Under the pieces are notes generated by a model. That model was not told the DNA's origin and ran no database searches. It saw nothing but the letters and a program-made list of their open reading frames with translations. 40,625 nt of DNA, taken from contig JACPPJ010000052.1 in the NCBI GenBank assembly GCA_016191085.1, forward strand, positions 1 to 40,625, in the 5' to 3' direction. Positions 1 through 8,256 of the stretch are shown here, in pieces. Source of the DNA: Acidobacteriota bacterium. Lineage in GTDB: Bacteria; Acidobacteriota; Terriglobia; 2-12-FULL-54-10. The translations under genes and the position numbers were made by a program. Numbering within the stretch: the first letter of the stretch is position 1; each line of letters opens with the position of its first letter.

Positions 1-304
1 ACGCGCAATTCCCTGCACGACAGAATCTTGGCATATGAAATTCCAACTTCGCGCAAGTTGCAATGGCAACCCCAAGCCACAGGATAAAACGCCGCGCTGC
101 AACCCGCGCGGAAGGTCTAAACCATCATTGCAACTTACGAAGTCGGGCTTGAAAGGAATCACGGCACGTTTGTTGTGCGGTGGGAATTTCGGCAAAAAGC
201 GGCGTAGCGGCAAAATGAGTGCGAATACTGACGCTATGGTATGGCGCAACGTCGCCGTCATCGGCGGCTCTTTAGGCTGGAGGGACGCTGGCTACACGAG
301 GACT
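1..304. other. Gene-free left edge
   Basis: I see no convincing gene, RNA or terminator here. The plus-strand open frame that crosses it runs antisense through the SnoaL-like gene, has an unconvincing composition and no ribosome binding site. The stretch is probably the spacer downstream of the minus-strand gene cluster. Confidence 0.5.
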
Positions 305-766
305 CTACCACGGCTCCGGCTGCATTTTATTCGTACCAGCACGTGCCAGCGAAACATGGTTATGGTACAGCTTCCATTTGCCTTTGTCTCGCAGGAAAAC
401 GTCTGTACCGTAACCTTCGCGCAACAGACGATTACCGTCTTTTTTGGACCTGCCGTCCGTGCGCCACTCGTATACCACGGTGGCGACCTCCCCAAAGCAG
501 CGCACCTTGCGCGGCCCAAACTCCAAATGGACTTCTTCCAGTTCAGCGAAATATTTCTCCAGCATTGCCTTGCCTGCGGCCCATCCGTAATAGGCGCCCT
601 TGGATGTGAACAGGACAAAGCCGTCGTTCTGCCAATAATGGCTGAATAATTCTGGCAGGTTCTTTTCGCTCCAGGTCCGCTCCATCACGTCCATGATGCG
701 AAGAACTTCTTCCACATCCTTGCCGCTGACTTCCATTTCTGTGGCCGTTTGGGTCGGATTTGCCAT
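305..766 (-). CDS. SnoaL-like / DUF4440-type small protein
   Basis: A 153-residue protein with the pattern of the NTF2-like alpha+beta cone fold (SnoaL/DUF4440/SgcJ group): an N-terminal helix with VMERTWSEKN, a middle section with YGWAAGKAML, and C-terminal strands with VVYEWRTDG and KWKLYHNHVSL. The start is supported by AGGAGGAG six bases or so upstream of ATG. Members of this fold bind small molecules or act as enzymes of very different kinds, so substrate and role cannot be read from sequence. There is no signal peptide, so it should be cytoplasmic. It is the last gene of the minus-strand block, separated from korB by 119 bp holding an inverted repeat, so cotranscription is uncertain. 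Confidence 0.85.
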   Translation of the reverse strand: MANPTQTATEMEVSGKDVEEVLRIMDVMERTWSEKNLPELFSHYWQNDGFVLFTSKGAYYGWAAGKAMLEKYFAELEEVHLEFGPRKVRCFGEVATVVYEWRTDGRSKKDGNRLLREGYGTDVFLRDKGKWKLYHNHVSLARAGTNKMQPEPW

Positions 767-805
767 GGCTCCTCCTACTTCTCTAATTCTTCTGCTACAA
801 AAGCG

Positions 806-862
806 CAGAGGCCACAGAGGACAACAGAATGAACAATAAACGTGTGATCTCTGTGGCCTCTG
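806..862. repeat. 14-bp inverted repeat downstream of korB
   Basis: CAGAGGCCACAGAG at 806-819 is the exact reverse complement of CTCTGTGGCCTCTG at 849-862, with 29 bases between. There is no T-run after it on the minus strand, so it is not a classical terminator. It could end or stabilise the korAB transcript, or be a dispersed palindromic element. I infer the latter because other palindromes recur in this cluster. Confidence 0.7.
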
Positions 863-885
863 TCGTGAACCTCGGCTCTTCAGCC

Positions 886-1743
886 TCAGGCAAACTGCCG
901 GAGCAGCGTCTCAACTGTCGCGGTGCCGGACTTCTGCGCGACCGTTCGCGTGCGCTCGGTGTTGTCGCTGAGGGTTGGACGTTCCACTTTCCTGAAAACT
1001 CCCAGGTAGATTGTCTGAGGATCTGCCGCCAGCCGCATAGCTTCCATGTTATCTTCGGCCGGGTTGTCCAGGTACGCCATCCGCTGCAACACCTTCGTGA
1101 TGGAAACATGCTTAGTGTTGAAGGAAGAGCAACTCGTAATCACTTCAATGAATGAGAATCCTGGATGCTGGATGCCCTGCATAATCAAATTGCTCAGATG
1201 TTCCCGCTTTACCGCTGCGCCACGCGCCACGAATGTGGCGCCATAGGTCAACGCCAGAAAAGACGGGTTCACGGCATCCGTCATCAGGCCATAAGGAGTG
1301 GTCTTTGTAGATAAATGACGCGCCGACGTAGGCGATGCCTGGCCCTTCGTCAGGCCATATATCGAGTTATTAAACAGAATATAGGTAATGTCCGGATTGT
1401 TTCGCGCGACATGCGGAAGGTGTCCGCCGCCGATGGCAAGACCGTCTCCATCGCCTCCGGGGACCACCACTGTCAACTCTGGGTTGGCCAGCTTTAAACC
1501 TTGAGCAATCGGCAATGCCCGGCCATGTACTCCGTGGAAGCCATACGCTTTGACGAAAAATGGGAAACGGCTGGAGCAGCCGATTCCCGAGACCAGCGCC
1601 AACTTGTGCGTAGGCAATCCGAGCTTTCGCGCTGCCTCGATAAAGGCGCCTAAGACCGAGAAGTCACCGCAGCCGGGGCACCACACCGGATCCAGGTTGC
1701 CCAAATAGCATTGAAACGTTCCTTGCTGAACATCGCTTTCCAT
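886..1743 (-). CDS. korB: 2-oxoacid:ferredoxin oxidoreductase, beta subunit (KorB-like)
   Basis: The beta subunit carries thiamine pyrophosphate. Visible marks are WCPGCGDF near the N-terminus (a CxxC cluster ligand pair), SGIGCSSR, and the TPP motif from GGDGDGLAIGGGH to FNNSIYGLTKGQASPT. HGRALPIAQGLKLANP is typical of KorB/VorB-type beta subunits. With KorA it would catalyse CoA-dependent oxidative decarboxylation of 2-oxoglutarate (or another 2-oxoacid), or the reverse with reduced ferredoxin. I place the start at ATG 1743 (MESDVQQG, AGGGAAT upstream); ATG 1755 is also possible. The frame stays open further upstream, but that part overlaps korA and is not conserved-looking. It sits 58 bp downstream of korA. 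Substrate choice (2-oxoglutarate versus branched-chain) is inferred. Confidence 0.93.
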   Translation of the reverse strand: MESDVQQGTFQCYLGNLDPVWCPGCGDFSVLGAFIEAARKLGLPTHKLALVSGIGCSSRFPFFVKAYGFHGVHGRALPIAQGLKLANPELTVVVPGGDGDGLAIGGGHLPHVARNNPDITYILFNNSIYGLTKGQASPTSARHLSTKTTPYGLMTDAVNPSFLALTYGATFVARGAAVKREHLSNLIMQGIQHPGFSFIEVITSCSSFNTKHVSITKVLQRMAYLDNPAEDNMEAMRLAADPQTIYLGVFRKVERPTLSDNTERTRTVAQKSGTATVETLLRQFA

Positions 1744-1780
1744 ATTCCCTAGCATCTCCCACGCGATGATGTTTAAACAG

Positions 1781-1796
1781 CCGGCCGCGCGGCCGG
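1781..1796. repeat. 16-bp perfect GC palindrome between korA and korB
   Basis: CCGGCCGCGCGGCCGG reads the same on both strands and lies in the 58-bp gap between the korA stop and the korB start, next to a second palindrome GTTTAAAC (1771-1778). In the korAB mRNA it could form a short strong hairpin that sets the A:B ratio or protects an end. This is inference. Confidence 0.7.
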
Positions 1797-1801
1797 ATCG
1801 C

Positions 1802-3628
1802 TCACCTGGCCTGCTCGGATCCCACGCTTTCCAGCACGGCGCCTTCGCCGTTTTGGGAAGCCGCTGCCGATTTGTGGCTGACGCTTGCTGCGATCTCCTC
1901 AATCTTTTCGAGGATCTCCTGCGAACGGAACGGAACTCCCTTGACCGCGTTCAGACGCGCCGTTGGCACGCGATAAGTGGAACGCAGTAACGTGGCAAGC
2001 TGTCCGGTGAAGTTCATCTCCGGAACCAGCAGCCAGCGAACGGAAGACAAAAATGGTTTCAGTTCACTATTCACCAGAGGGTTCAGAACCTTTGGCACCA
2101 GAGCTTTCACCGGGATTCCCAATTCGTTGGCTTTCTGTACCGCCTCACGCACGGGACCGGCGGTCGAGCCCCACGTTATAATTCCGATCTCCGCTTCTTT
2201 TGATCCAAACGTCGAGGCCAGTCCGGAGATCCACGGGTCCTGCGCCAGCGCAGCTATTTTTTTATGCCGCTTGGCCGACATGATGGTATGAATCTGCTCG
2301 TCGTATCCGGGGTCGCCGCGCTGGTTGTGCTCGAGACCGGTGGAGATGTACTCGAACCCTCCGGGCGTTCCGGGAAACACTCGCGGCGAGACACCGCTGT
2401 CCGTGAGCTGGAACCGCTGATATTTCTCCGCCGCAAGGGTATCGGGCTGCGGCAGAGTCCGCATCACTTTGAGTCCTGCTAGAACGTCGGCGTCCACCGT
2501 CTCAAGGCGGCTGGAGAGCGTCTGATCGAGCAGAACGATCGCCGGCATTTGATATTTTTCCGCGAGGTTGAACGCCAGAACCACTATTTCCAGGCACTCG
2601 CGCACGGTAGTGGGAGCCAGCACGATTTTGGGCGTGTCTCCGTGCGAGCCATAGATTGCCTGTAGCAGGTCTGACTGTTCCGTTTTGGTTGGTAATCCGG
2701 TGCTAGGTCCGCCTCGCTGTGAATTGACGATGACGGCCGGGAGCTCGGTCATGGATAGCAGTCCCAGAATTTCCGACATCAGCGATACGCCCGGACCTGA
2801 TGTCGCGGTCATGGCGCGCATACCTGCCCACGCTGCGCCGCAGACGCCCGCAATCGCCGATATTTCGTCCTCGGTTTGGAGGAACTTGCCGCCGACGCGC
2901 GGAAGATTCTTCGCAAGGTATTCCATGATCTCCGAGGAAGGGGTAATGGGATACCCGAAATAGCAATCCACCTCGGCAGCTAACGATCCGATCGCGGCGG
3001 CCTCATTGCCCGTCATCAGTAGCTTGCTGGGTTGACTGGTAGGCTCCAGAATCGGCACGTTGACGTTGGAGAGATTGTTCTGGGCATACTCAATACCGGC
3101 GTGCAAACCCTTCAAGTTGTTTTCAAGCACGGCTTGCCCACGACGCCGGAATCTTTCCTCCAGCAGCTTCAAAATCTGATCTTGGGGCAGCGTGAAAAGG
3201 TGCGAGAGGATACCCAGGGCCACGATGTTCTTGCTGCCCGGGTTACCGACGATCTCGACGGCAATTTTGCGGAACGGTATCGCGACGTATTTCACTCCCT
3301 TTCGCTGCGGTATAGGCGTTTCGATGCCGGACTCGTACATCAGTGTTCCGCCGTCGCGGAGATCGGCGAAATTGTTTGTGATGGCATCCTCGTTGAATGC
3401 AACGAGCACGTCGGCAAGGTCGTTGTGATGCGAGATGGGTTTCTGGCTGGCGCGGAATTGCATCATGCAGGCGCCGCCTTTGATCTCCGCTGGAAACGTG
3501 CGGAAGGTGGCCAAGTGCAATCCCATTCTCGCCGCTACTTTGCAAATGGATTCCGCAACAGTAATCACGCCTTCGCCGGATTCACCCGCAATCCGGAGGG
3601 TCAACTCATTCTTGGTTCTTTTCTCCAT
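1802..3628 (-). CDS. korA: 2-oxoacid:ferredoxin oxidoreductase, gamma-alpha fusion (KorA-like)
   Basis: A 608-residue fused subunit. Residues 1 to about 190 are the gamma domain (GESGEGVIT at 15-23, FPAEIKGGACMMQFRAS). From about 200 follows the alpha domain with GYPITPSSE at 225-233, TEDEISAIAG, TATSGPGVSLM and QRGGPSTGLPTKTEQSDL, all classic for 2-oxoglutarate/2-oxoacid ferredoxin oxidoreductases of the KorA type. It works with KorB in the cytoplasm, reducing ferredoxin. The ATG start has GGAGAGG about seven bases upstream. The domain order gamma-then-alpha is the usual one for KorA and is the opposite of the order in the neighbouring Por fusion (5068-7056). It is upstream of korB in the same direction. 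I am sure of the family, less so of the substrate. Confidence 0.94.
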   Translation of the reverse strand: MEKRTKNELTLRIAGESGEGVITVAESICKVAARMGLHLATFRTFPAEIKGGACMMQFRASQKPISHHNDLADVLVAFNEDAITNNFADLRDGGTLMYESGIETPIPQRKGVKYVAIPFRKIAVEIVGNPGSKNIVALGILSHLFTLPQDQILKLLEERFRRRGQAVLENNLKGLHAGIEYAQNNLSNVNVPILEPTSQPSKLLMTGNEAAAIGSLAAEVDCYFGYPITPSSEIMEYLAKNLPRVGGKFLQTEDEISAIAGVCGAAWAGMRAMTATSGPGVSLMSEILGLLSMTELPAVIVNSQRGGPSTGLPTKTEQSDLLQAIYGSHGDTPKIVLAPTTVRECLEIVVLAFNLAEKYQMPAIVLLDQTLSSRLETVDADVLAGLKVMRTLPQPDTLAAEKYQRFQLTDSGVSPRVFPGTPGGFEYISTGLEHNQRGDPGYDEQIHTIMSAKRHKKIAALAQDPWISGLASTFGSKEAEIGIITWGSTAGPVREAVQKANELGIPVKALVPKVLNPLVNSELKPFLSSVRWLLVPEMNFTGQLATLLRSTYRVPTARLNAVKGVPFRSQEILEKIEEIAASVSHKSAAASQNGEGAVLESVGSEQAR

Positions 3629-3681
3629 CAGTAATCCTCTCCGTCAGCACGCGCTTATGACCCGTCTTGATCGGCCGTAAG

Positions 3682-3862
3682 GGCACGGTTTCAACCGTGC
3701 CGAACAAGCGGTTATAAGACAGCGGCTTCAGCCGCTTATGAGGTTCCGATCAGCACCTCAGGGGCTAAAGCCCGGTACGTCGTGCACTGGTTTCGGCACG
3801 ACTGAAGTCGCGCCTTACACACACGTAGTACTACCCACGGCGAGGAAAAGCGCTCGCCGTGG
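3682..3862. repeat. Cluster of five intergenic hairpins
   Basis: Five short palindromes stand in a row between porB and korA: GGCACGGTT/AACCGTGCC (3682-3701), AGCGGCT/AGCCGCT (3721-3736), GGGCT/AGCCC (3762-3773), GGCACGACT/AGTCGCGCC with one mismatch (3795-3814), and CCACGGCGAG/CTCGCCGTGG (3835-3862). The first four have two-base loops. The units resemble one another in design but not in sequence, as in REP/BIME clusters. They separate the por and kor transcripts. No T-run follows any of them. Confidence 0.8.
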
Positions 3863-3873
3863 CTACCCAAACC

Positions 3874-4953
3874 CTACACAGGCAGTCCAACTGCATCTGG
3901 AACAGAATCCAGCCGCACGATCACTTTCTCGCCCACTCCATTGTGCTCCAGCAAATCGGCCCAGAATGCCCATCGCCGATCTACGTAACGCTGCACAACT
4001 TTCACCATTTCCGGATTGCGGAGTAGGTTCTTGAACCGGCCTTGTGTTTCCAGGTATTCCTCTATAGGACGGAAGCGATCCGGCAGGTAATTCAGAGTGT
4101 AGATGGCATAGCCTTCCTTGCGATGCAACTCGGCTTCGTACAGGATGAGCAGCCGCGTTTCGAGCGCCAGCCTGGTGATCTCAAAGAAATAATCCGTTTC
4201 GGTGTTCCATCCCGGAGGGCAAACGGAATAGCACTCCACGAGGCAGGGCCCCGGGATCATCGCCGCTTTCTGTACCTTGATCGCTAGGTCGCGGTGATGG
4301 ACCGGGCTGGCGACTGCGACGTAAGGCGCTCCCGCTGCTAACGCCAGATCGGGCAAATGCTGCGGCGTGCGAGGATTTCCGTTGGCTTTCTTTCCGTATG
4401 GCGTGGTGGAGGTCTTGGCTCCGAACGGAGTCGCGCCCGAGCTTTGGATGCCCGTATTCATGTAGGCTTCATTATTCAGGCAAACGTATACTCCATCCTC
4501 AGCGCGCGCGATCCACGCCAGCAGCGCCTGTAGCCCGATGTCATACGAACCGCCATCACCGGCGATTCCAACGTTTACGACAGATCCGGGAGGCAACAGC
4601 CCAGCTTGCACTAGCGCCTCGTAAGCGGCCCGGTTGCCGCTCAGTGTGGAAGCTGTATTGGGGAAGTTGTTGTGATCTACGGATACCTTGCCCCAACAAG
4701 AGGTGTTCTGCGTTGTGATGACCTCGTTGCAACCGGTGCCGATAGAGGCCGCCACGTAGCGCCCGGTCAGCTTCAAGGCGCGCAACACTTGATTTGTGGC
4801 CGACACCATCCCGCAGCCGGTACAGCCTTGATGGCCGGAGGTCAACCCCGATGTTGGAATATATCCGTATTCCCCGGGATCAATCACCGGTTCCGACAGC
4901 AGAGAGCTGTGCGGGCTTGTGCCGATTTCACTGTTGAAAAGAACTTGAAACAC
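3874..4953 (-). CDS. porB: Pyruvate:ferredoxin oxidoreductase, beta subunit (PorB-like)
   Basis: TPP-binding subunit, about 359 residues. It shows GHQGCTGCGM and GTGCNEVITTQNTSCWGKV (cysteine positions for a 4Fe-4S cluster) and the TPP motif AGDGGSYDIGLQAL followed by CLNNEAYMNTGIQSSGATP. The stretch GAKTSTTPYGKKANGNP is typical of PorB. With PorA, PorG and the ferredoxin subunit it interconverts pyruvate plus CoA and acetyl-CoA plus CO2. I choose GTG 4953 because AAAGGAG lies eight bases before it; the frame continues to a TTG at 4971 inside that Shine-Dalgarno sequence. It is downstream of porAG, separated by 96-114 bp filled with repeats. Confidence 0.93.
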   Translation of the reverse strand: MFQVLFNSEIGTSPHSSLLSEPVIDPGEYGYIPTSGLTSGHQGCTGCGMVSATNQVLRALKLTGRYVAASIGTGCNEVITTQNTSCWGKVSVDHNNFPNTASTLSGNRAAYEALVQAGLLPPGSVVNVGIAGDGGSYDIGLQALLAWIARAEDGVYVCLNNEAYMNTGIQSSGATPFGAKTSTTPYGKKANGNPRTPQHLPDLALAAGAPYVAVASPVHHRDLAIKVQKAAMIPGPCLVECYSVCPPGWNTETDYFFEITRLALETRLLILYEAELHRKEGYAIYTLNYLPDRFRPIEEYLETQGRFKNLLRNPEMVKVVQRYVDRRWAFWADLLEHNGVGEKVIVRLDSVPDAVGLPV

Positions 4954-4974
4954 CGCTGACACTCCTTTCAAATC

Positions 4975-5067
4975 AGGATTCGGGACTCGTGACTCGGAGT
5001 TCGCAAACCGGCAATTACCGGTTCCCGCGTTCCCGATTCCCGAGTCTCGATTTCCGAATCCCGGATC
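4975..5067. repeat. Degenerate GATTCGGGACTCG repeats between porAG and porB
   Basis: The gap between porAG and porB consists of imperfect copies, in both orientations, of a GATTCGGGACTCG-like word (GATTCGGGACTCGTGACTCGG at its left end; complementary copies such as TTCCCGATTCCCGAGTCTCG and TTTCCGAATCCCGG at its right end), around a small hairpin AACCGG-N6-CCGGTT (5006-5023). The arms could fold into one long imperfect stem. It looks like a dispersed intergenic repeat rather than a promoter. Confidence 0.65.
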
Positions 5068-7056
5068 TTAGCCTCGCAGGGTCTCCAGAGAGCGAAGCAT
5101 CTCCTCTTCGAGCGATTCCTCCTCCGGCCTCCACCGGAAATACTCCTCCGCGCGAGCGTCCACTGCGGGCAGCTCAACCGCCGGTAATTCCTTGTCGGTA
5201 GTCTCCTGGTATCCGCGTCGGATAGCTTCCAGATTGGCTTCTTTCGGCCGGGGAGCGTTCTTCTCGTAATAGGTCATGGCCGCGCCGAAATCCACTAACG
5301 GGCAGACGCAATGCATCGCGCCAAGCATGACCATGTTGAAGAACGAGCCCAGTTGCAGTTCGTGCGCAATGCGGCTGGCGGGAACTATAAATACGGATGC
5401 TTTGGGTCCGAGACCGAGCAACTGCCGGATGCGCGCCGGAGAATATCGGCTGGAGTTGACGAGAACCGTCCCGTCCGGCTTCAAGTCTCGGGTCGGCGCG
5501 TGAGTGGGCGAAGTCAGAATCGTGTCGTCGTAGATGCAGACCAGGTCCTGGCGTGCTGTGAAGGCTCTGGTCTTGTTGCTGGCACCCTGCTCGATCAGCG
5601 TGTCGGTGTGAACCACAGCGCCGCGGCGTTCCGAGCCGAATGTGGGTTTGGTCACCACCCATAAATTCTGTTCCACTCCCGCTCCGGTGAAAAACACTGC
5701 GGAAGTGATTGCGCCTTGTCCAGCGCGTCCATAGATGCGCACTTCGTAATTGGTGCTGGGCAGAGGCTTGTGATACGCGTCGAGAATTGGCTGCGCCTTC
5801 CAGACATCTCCGTAGCGCTTCCAAAGCTTCTGATCCACTTTCTTCTCGTCGGTGAGCAGAATGGGATCTTCGTCAATGTCCAACCAATATGGCTCGCGGC
5901 GATACGGACGGCCGTCGGCAATATTGGCGGCCAGGTTGAACAGCGTCTGGAAGTGATCGGGGCGGATATCGCTTCCACCCAGCCCGCCGATGACGCTGGC
6001 CAAGCGCGGGGTTTGAGTTCCCAGATGCGCCTGCAAAGCGGCAGCCATGCGCAGCGCCAAGGGAGGAAAGACATCCCCGTGCGGCAATCCTTCATCGAGT
6101 ACCACTACAGCTTTGGTATTGGCTTTGTAAATGCGCGTGGCGATCTCCTGCGCCGGGAACGGATTGAACAGGCGCACTCGCAGCACGGCAATTTTTCCTA
6201 CACCCTTGCGTCCCTGTAGGTGCGACACGATCGTTTCCGCAGCGCCGAAGCTTTCGCCGACCAGTGCCACGACCAAATCCGCATCAGCATCGCCGATCCA
6301 GTCAAACTTGCCGTACGAGCGGCCAAATTTTTCCCCGAACTGGCGGCCGACGTTCTCTGTTACGCACGACGCGTTGCGCAGCGCTGCAGTTTGATTGCGT
6401 TTGTGCCGCCTGTAATAGTAAGCCGCCAGCATGGCGTTGTAAGTGACAGGCTGATCGGGCGAGAACAACGGTTCAAGGGGTAAGTATGAAGGCAGGAAAG
6501 AATCCACATCAGCGGCTGATGGCACATCGACCGGCTCATAAGTATGCGTGCCGGTAAAGCCACGCAGGTTTACCAGCACCGGTTGCCGCACCGTCAGGTC
6601 CTCTCCGATGCGATACGACTGAATCACGGCGTCCAGGGCTTCTTGCGCATTGGCTGCGAAGATTTGAATCAAGCCGCTGTCCCGCACTGCATAGGCATCC
6701 TGATTGTCTCCCCAGATGTTGATCGGAGCACCGGTGGCGCGATTGCCGACGAATATCGTGAATGGAAGCGACGAGCCGCTGCCGTTCTCCAACACCTCCA
6801 CCATGTAGAGCAGACCTTTGGAAGATGTTGCGGTCGCAGCGCGCACGCTCTTGGCGGCTGCGATCACTGCCGAGGCCGCACTATGCTCGGACTCAACATT
6901 GATCACCACGCCATCCATGTCGCCGTTGCCCACCCAGGCTGCAATCTGTTCCGAACAGGTGGTAGACGGCGTGATGGGGTAGTACGGATAGCATTGCACT
7001 CGTGACAGCCGAAAGCCCCATGCGGCTGCTGTATTACCGGCCATTGAAAGTCGCAT
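5068..7056 (-). CDS. porA: Pyruvate:ferredoxin oxidoreductase, alpha-gamma fusion (PorA-PorG)
   Basis: A 662-residue fusion. The N-terminal part is the alpha subunit: YYPITPSTTCSEQIAAW near residue 25, NVESEHSAASA, the ATSSKGLLYMVEVLENGSG region, then GLGGSDIRPDHF near the end of alpha. From about residue 445 the gamma domain follows (RIYGRAGQGAITSA, KPTFGSERRGAVVHTDT). Together with PorB and PorD it forms a complete pyruvate (or related 2-oxoacid) synthase/oxidoreductase. Start ATG 7056 has GGGAG eight bases upstream; a second ATG at 7044 is possible. The gene lies 54 bp downstream of the porD-like gene, so the two are probably cotranscribed. The long acidic C-terminus (EEYFRWRPEEESLEEEM) is an extra. 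Confidence 0.93.
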   Translation of the reverse strand: MRLSMAGNTAAAWGFRLSRVQCYPYYPITPSTTCSEQIAAWVGNGDMDGVVINVESEHSAASAVIAAAKSVRAATATSSKGLLYMVEVLENGSGSSLPFTIFVGNRATGAPINIWGDNQDAYAVRDSGLIQIFAANAQEALDAVIQSYRIGEDLTVRQPVLVNLRGFTGTHTYEPVDVPSAADVDSFLPSYLPLEPLFSPDQPVTYNAMLAAYYYRRHKRNQTAALRNASCVTENVGRQFGEKFGRSYGKFDWIGDADADLVVALVGESFGAAETIVSHLQGRKGVGKIAVLRVRLFNPFPAQEIATRIYKANTKAVVVLDEGLPHGDVFPPLALRMAAALQAHLGTQTPRLASVIGGLGGSDIRPDHFQTLFNLAANIADGRPYRREPYWLDIDEDPILLTDEKKVDQKLWKRYGDVWKAQPILDAYHKPLPSTNYEVRIYGRAGQGAITSAVFFTGAGVEQNLWVVTKPTFGSERRGAVVHTDTLIEQGASNKTRAFTARQDLVCIYDDTILTSPTHAPTRDLKPDGTVLVNSSRYSPARIRQLLGLGPKASVFIVPASRIAHELQLGSFFNMVMLGAMHCVCPLVDFGAAMTYYEKNAPRPKEANLEAIRRGYQETTDKELPAVELPAVDARAEEYFRWRPEEESLEEEMLRSLETLRG

Positions 7057-7110
7057 TTATCAATCTCCCGTTAGCGCCGTTTCAAAATCGGCGCAGGCAC
7101 CTGATCCCAC

Positions 7111-7857
7111 TCACTCCCCGAAATGCGCTGCGCGCAGCTCGGAGTCGAACACTTTACCATCGATTAAAATGCAGTCGGCGGCCTTACGTGCGCATTCTAC
7201 CCAACAGATGAAGCACCCCTTGCAAGCCGTGGGATCGATTTCACAGAAGCTGTCTGCACCGACGCCGCGCAGGTGAATCGCGTTCTCCGGACACACACGC
7301 GAGCATCGGGTACAGACTTCGCCCAGGCAGCCCTTGGGGTCAATAACGAATTCGTGAACTCTCCACCCGCTCACGTCGGCAGGCTTCTGTTCGAGGTTGT
7401 GAATAACAGCGCCGCGCGGAATATCCTTGCAGATTCTGGGATCCTCAAAGAGCTCGTATCTCAGCAGCTTGCCGTCACGTTTGTAAAGCAGCAGCCGGCC
7501 ATCCGGACCGAGATCGGCCAACTGATTCATGACTGCGGCGTAATCCAACCCTTCAATTTCACGCCGTGCCACTTCAACCAACGTTAGGATCTCCGGCGCC
7601 GGCATGAGACCTTCATATTCCTCTACGGTCCTGTTGTCGTGAAACACCGGGAACCCCAGCAGCTTGCCGTCTTTGCCGACCAGGCGCTTGGCTGCCGATG
7701 GCGGCTCCTTGCGCGGAGCGACGACGCATTCGCTATTCGCAGTCTTGTCGCGCGGAAATACCATGTGGCCGGACACCGCAAAATCCTTGTGCCGGTTCAC
7801 AGTTGGGATACGCCACGATTGTTGTTTTCCGTTGCCGTTATGTTCTCCATGGTCCAT
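7111..7857 (-). CDS. porD: Ferredoxin-type subunit of the Por complex (PorD-like, N-terminally extended)
   Basis: The C-terminal 80 residues hold two 4Fe-4S binding sets: CLGEVCTRCSRVCP (first spacing C-x4-C instead of the usual C-x2-C) and CKGCFICWVEC. It should pass electrons from the TPP enzyme to free ferredoxin. About 160 residues precede this domain, with no motif I recognise (MPAPEILTLVEVARREIEG, RLLLYKRDGKLLRYELFED). They make the protein more than twice as long as an ordinary PorD. The start at ATG 7857 is uncertain: no clear ribosome binding site, and the first 20 codons overlap the small upstream ORF. ATG 7764 is an alternative. It is the first clear gene of the por operon. Confidence 0.85.
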   Translation of the reverse strand: MDHGEHNGNGKQQSWRIPTVNRHKDFAVSGHMVFPRDKTANSECVVAPRKEPPSAAKRLVGKDGKLLGFPVFHDNRTVEEYEGLMPAPEILTLVEVARREIEGLDYAAVMNQLADLGPDGRLLLYKRDGKLLRYELFEDPRICKDIPRGAVIHNLEQKPADVSGWRVHEFVIDPKGCLGEVCTRCSRVCPENAIHLRGVGADSFCEIDPTACKGCFICWVECARKAADCILIDGKVFDSELRAAHFGE

Positions 7858-8060
7858 AGATCACCGCTTGCTATCCCCTCAAAGTTGCGCTCGTAAAGCT
7901 CCCGCCAGGGTCCATCCAGGCAAAGCAGAAATGAAGCTTTGCACTTTCCCGGCCATTTTCCGCAATTCAGCCTGGTTTCGAACGGATACGATGTGCAGCA
8001 TCCGCTCGCTTTCACTTCCGCCCAAGCTATGGACTGGCGCAGGAATTGCTCATGTGACAT
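7797..8060 (-). CDS. Possible small cysteine-containing protein upstream of porD
   Basis: An 87-codon frame that overlaps the start of porD by 61 bp. The part outside the overlap has ordinary codon choice and a protein-like composition, with cysteines in SGCCTSYPF, LNCGKWPGKC and FLLCLDG, then WRELYERNFEGIASGD. I do not recognise the family, and the ATG lacks a good ribosome binding site. If real, it would be the leader gene of the por operon and the porD start would probably lie further downstream. It may equally be a shadow. Confidence 0.4.
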   Translation of the reverse strand: MSHEQFLRQSIAWAEVKASGCCTSYPFETRLNCGKWPGKCKASFLLCLDGPWRELYERNFEGIASGDLWTMENITATENNNRGVSQL

Positions 8061-8256
8061 TGCTAAATTTTGCGATTGCCTGACTCATAGTGCCCCGATG
8101 ACATCCATTTGGGGCGCTGTCTCTTTGGTTTGCACCCCCAGAACTTGGGGCAATACACCCAGCATGCGCGAATTGGCGCAGGCATTTTCATCATGTCCCT
8201 CTTGTTAACGATCACACAGACAATATCGCTCCTATAGCTAGAAAAGGAGGTCGAGA

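Noticed and set aside
35..649. 204-codon plus-strand frame at the left edge
   Set aside because: No ribosome binding site, and half of it is antisense to the SnoaL-like gene with a strong start.
8098..8256. Riboswitch or sigma-54 promoter upstream of the FBP gene
   Set aside because: Only two short G/C inverted repeats are present. TTGGCGCAGGCATTTTCA lacks the GC of the -12 element.
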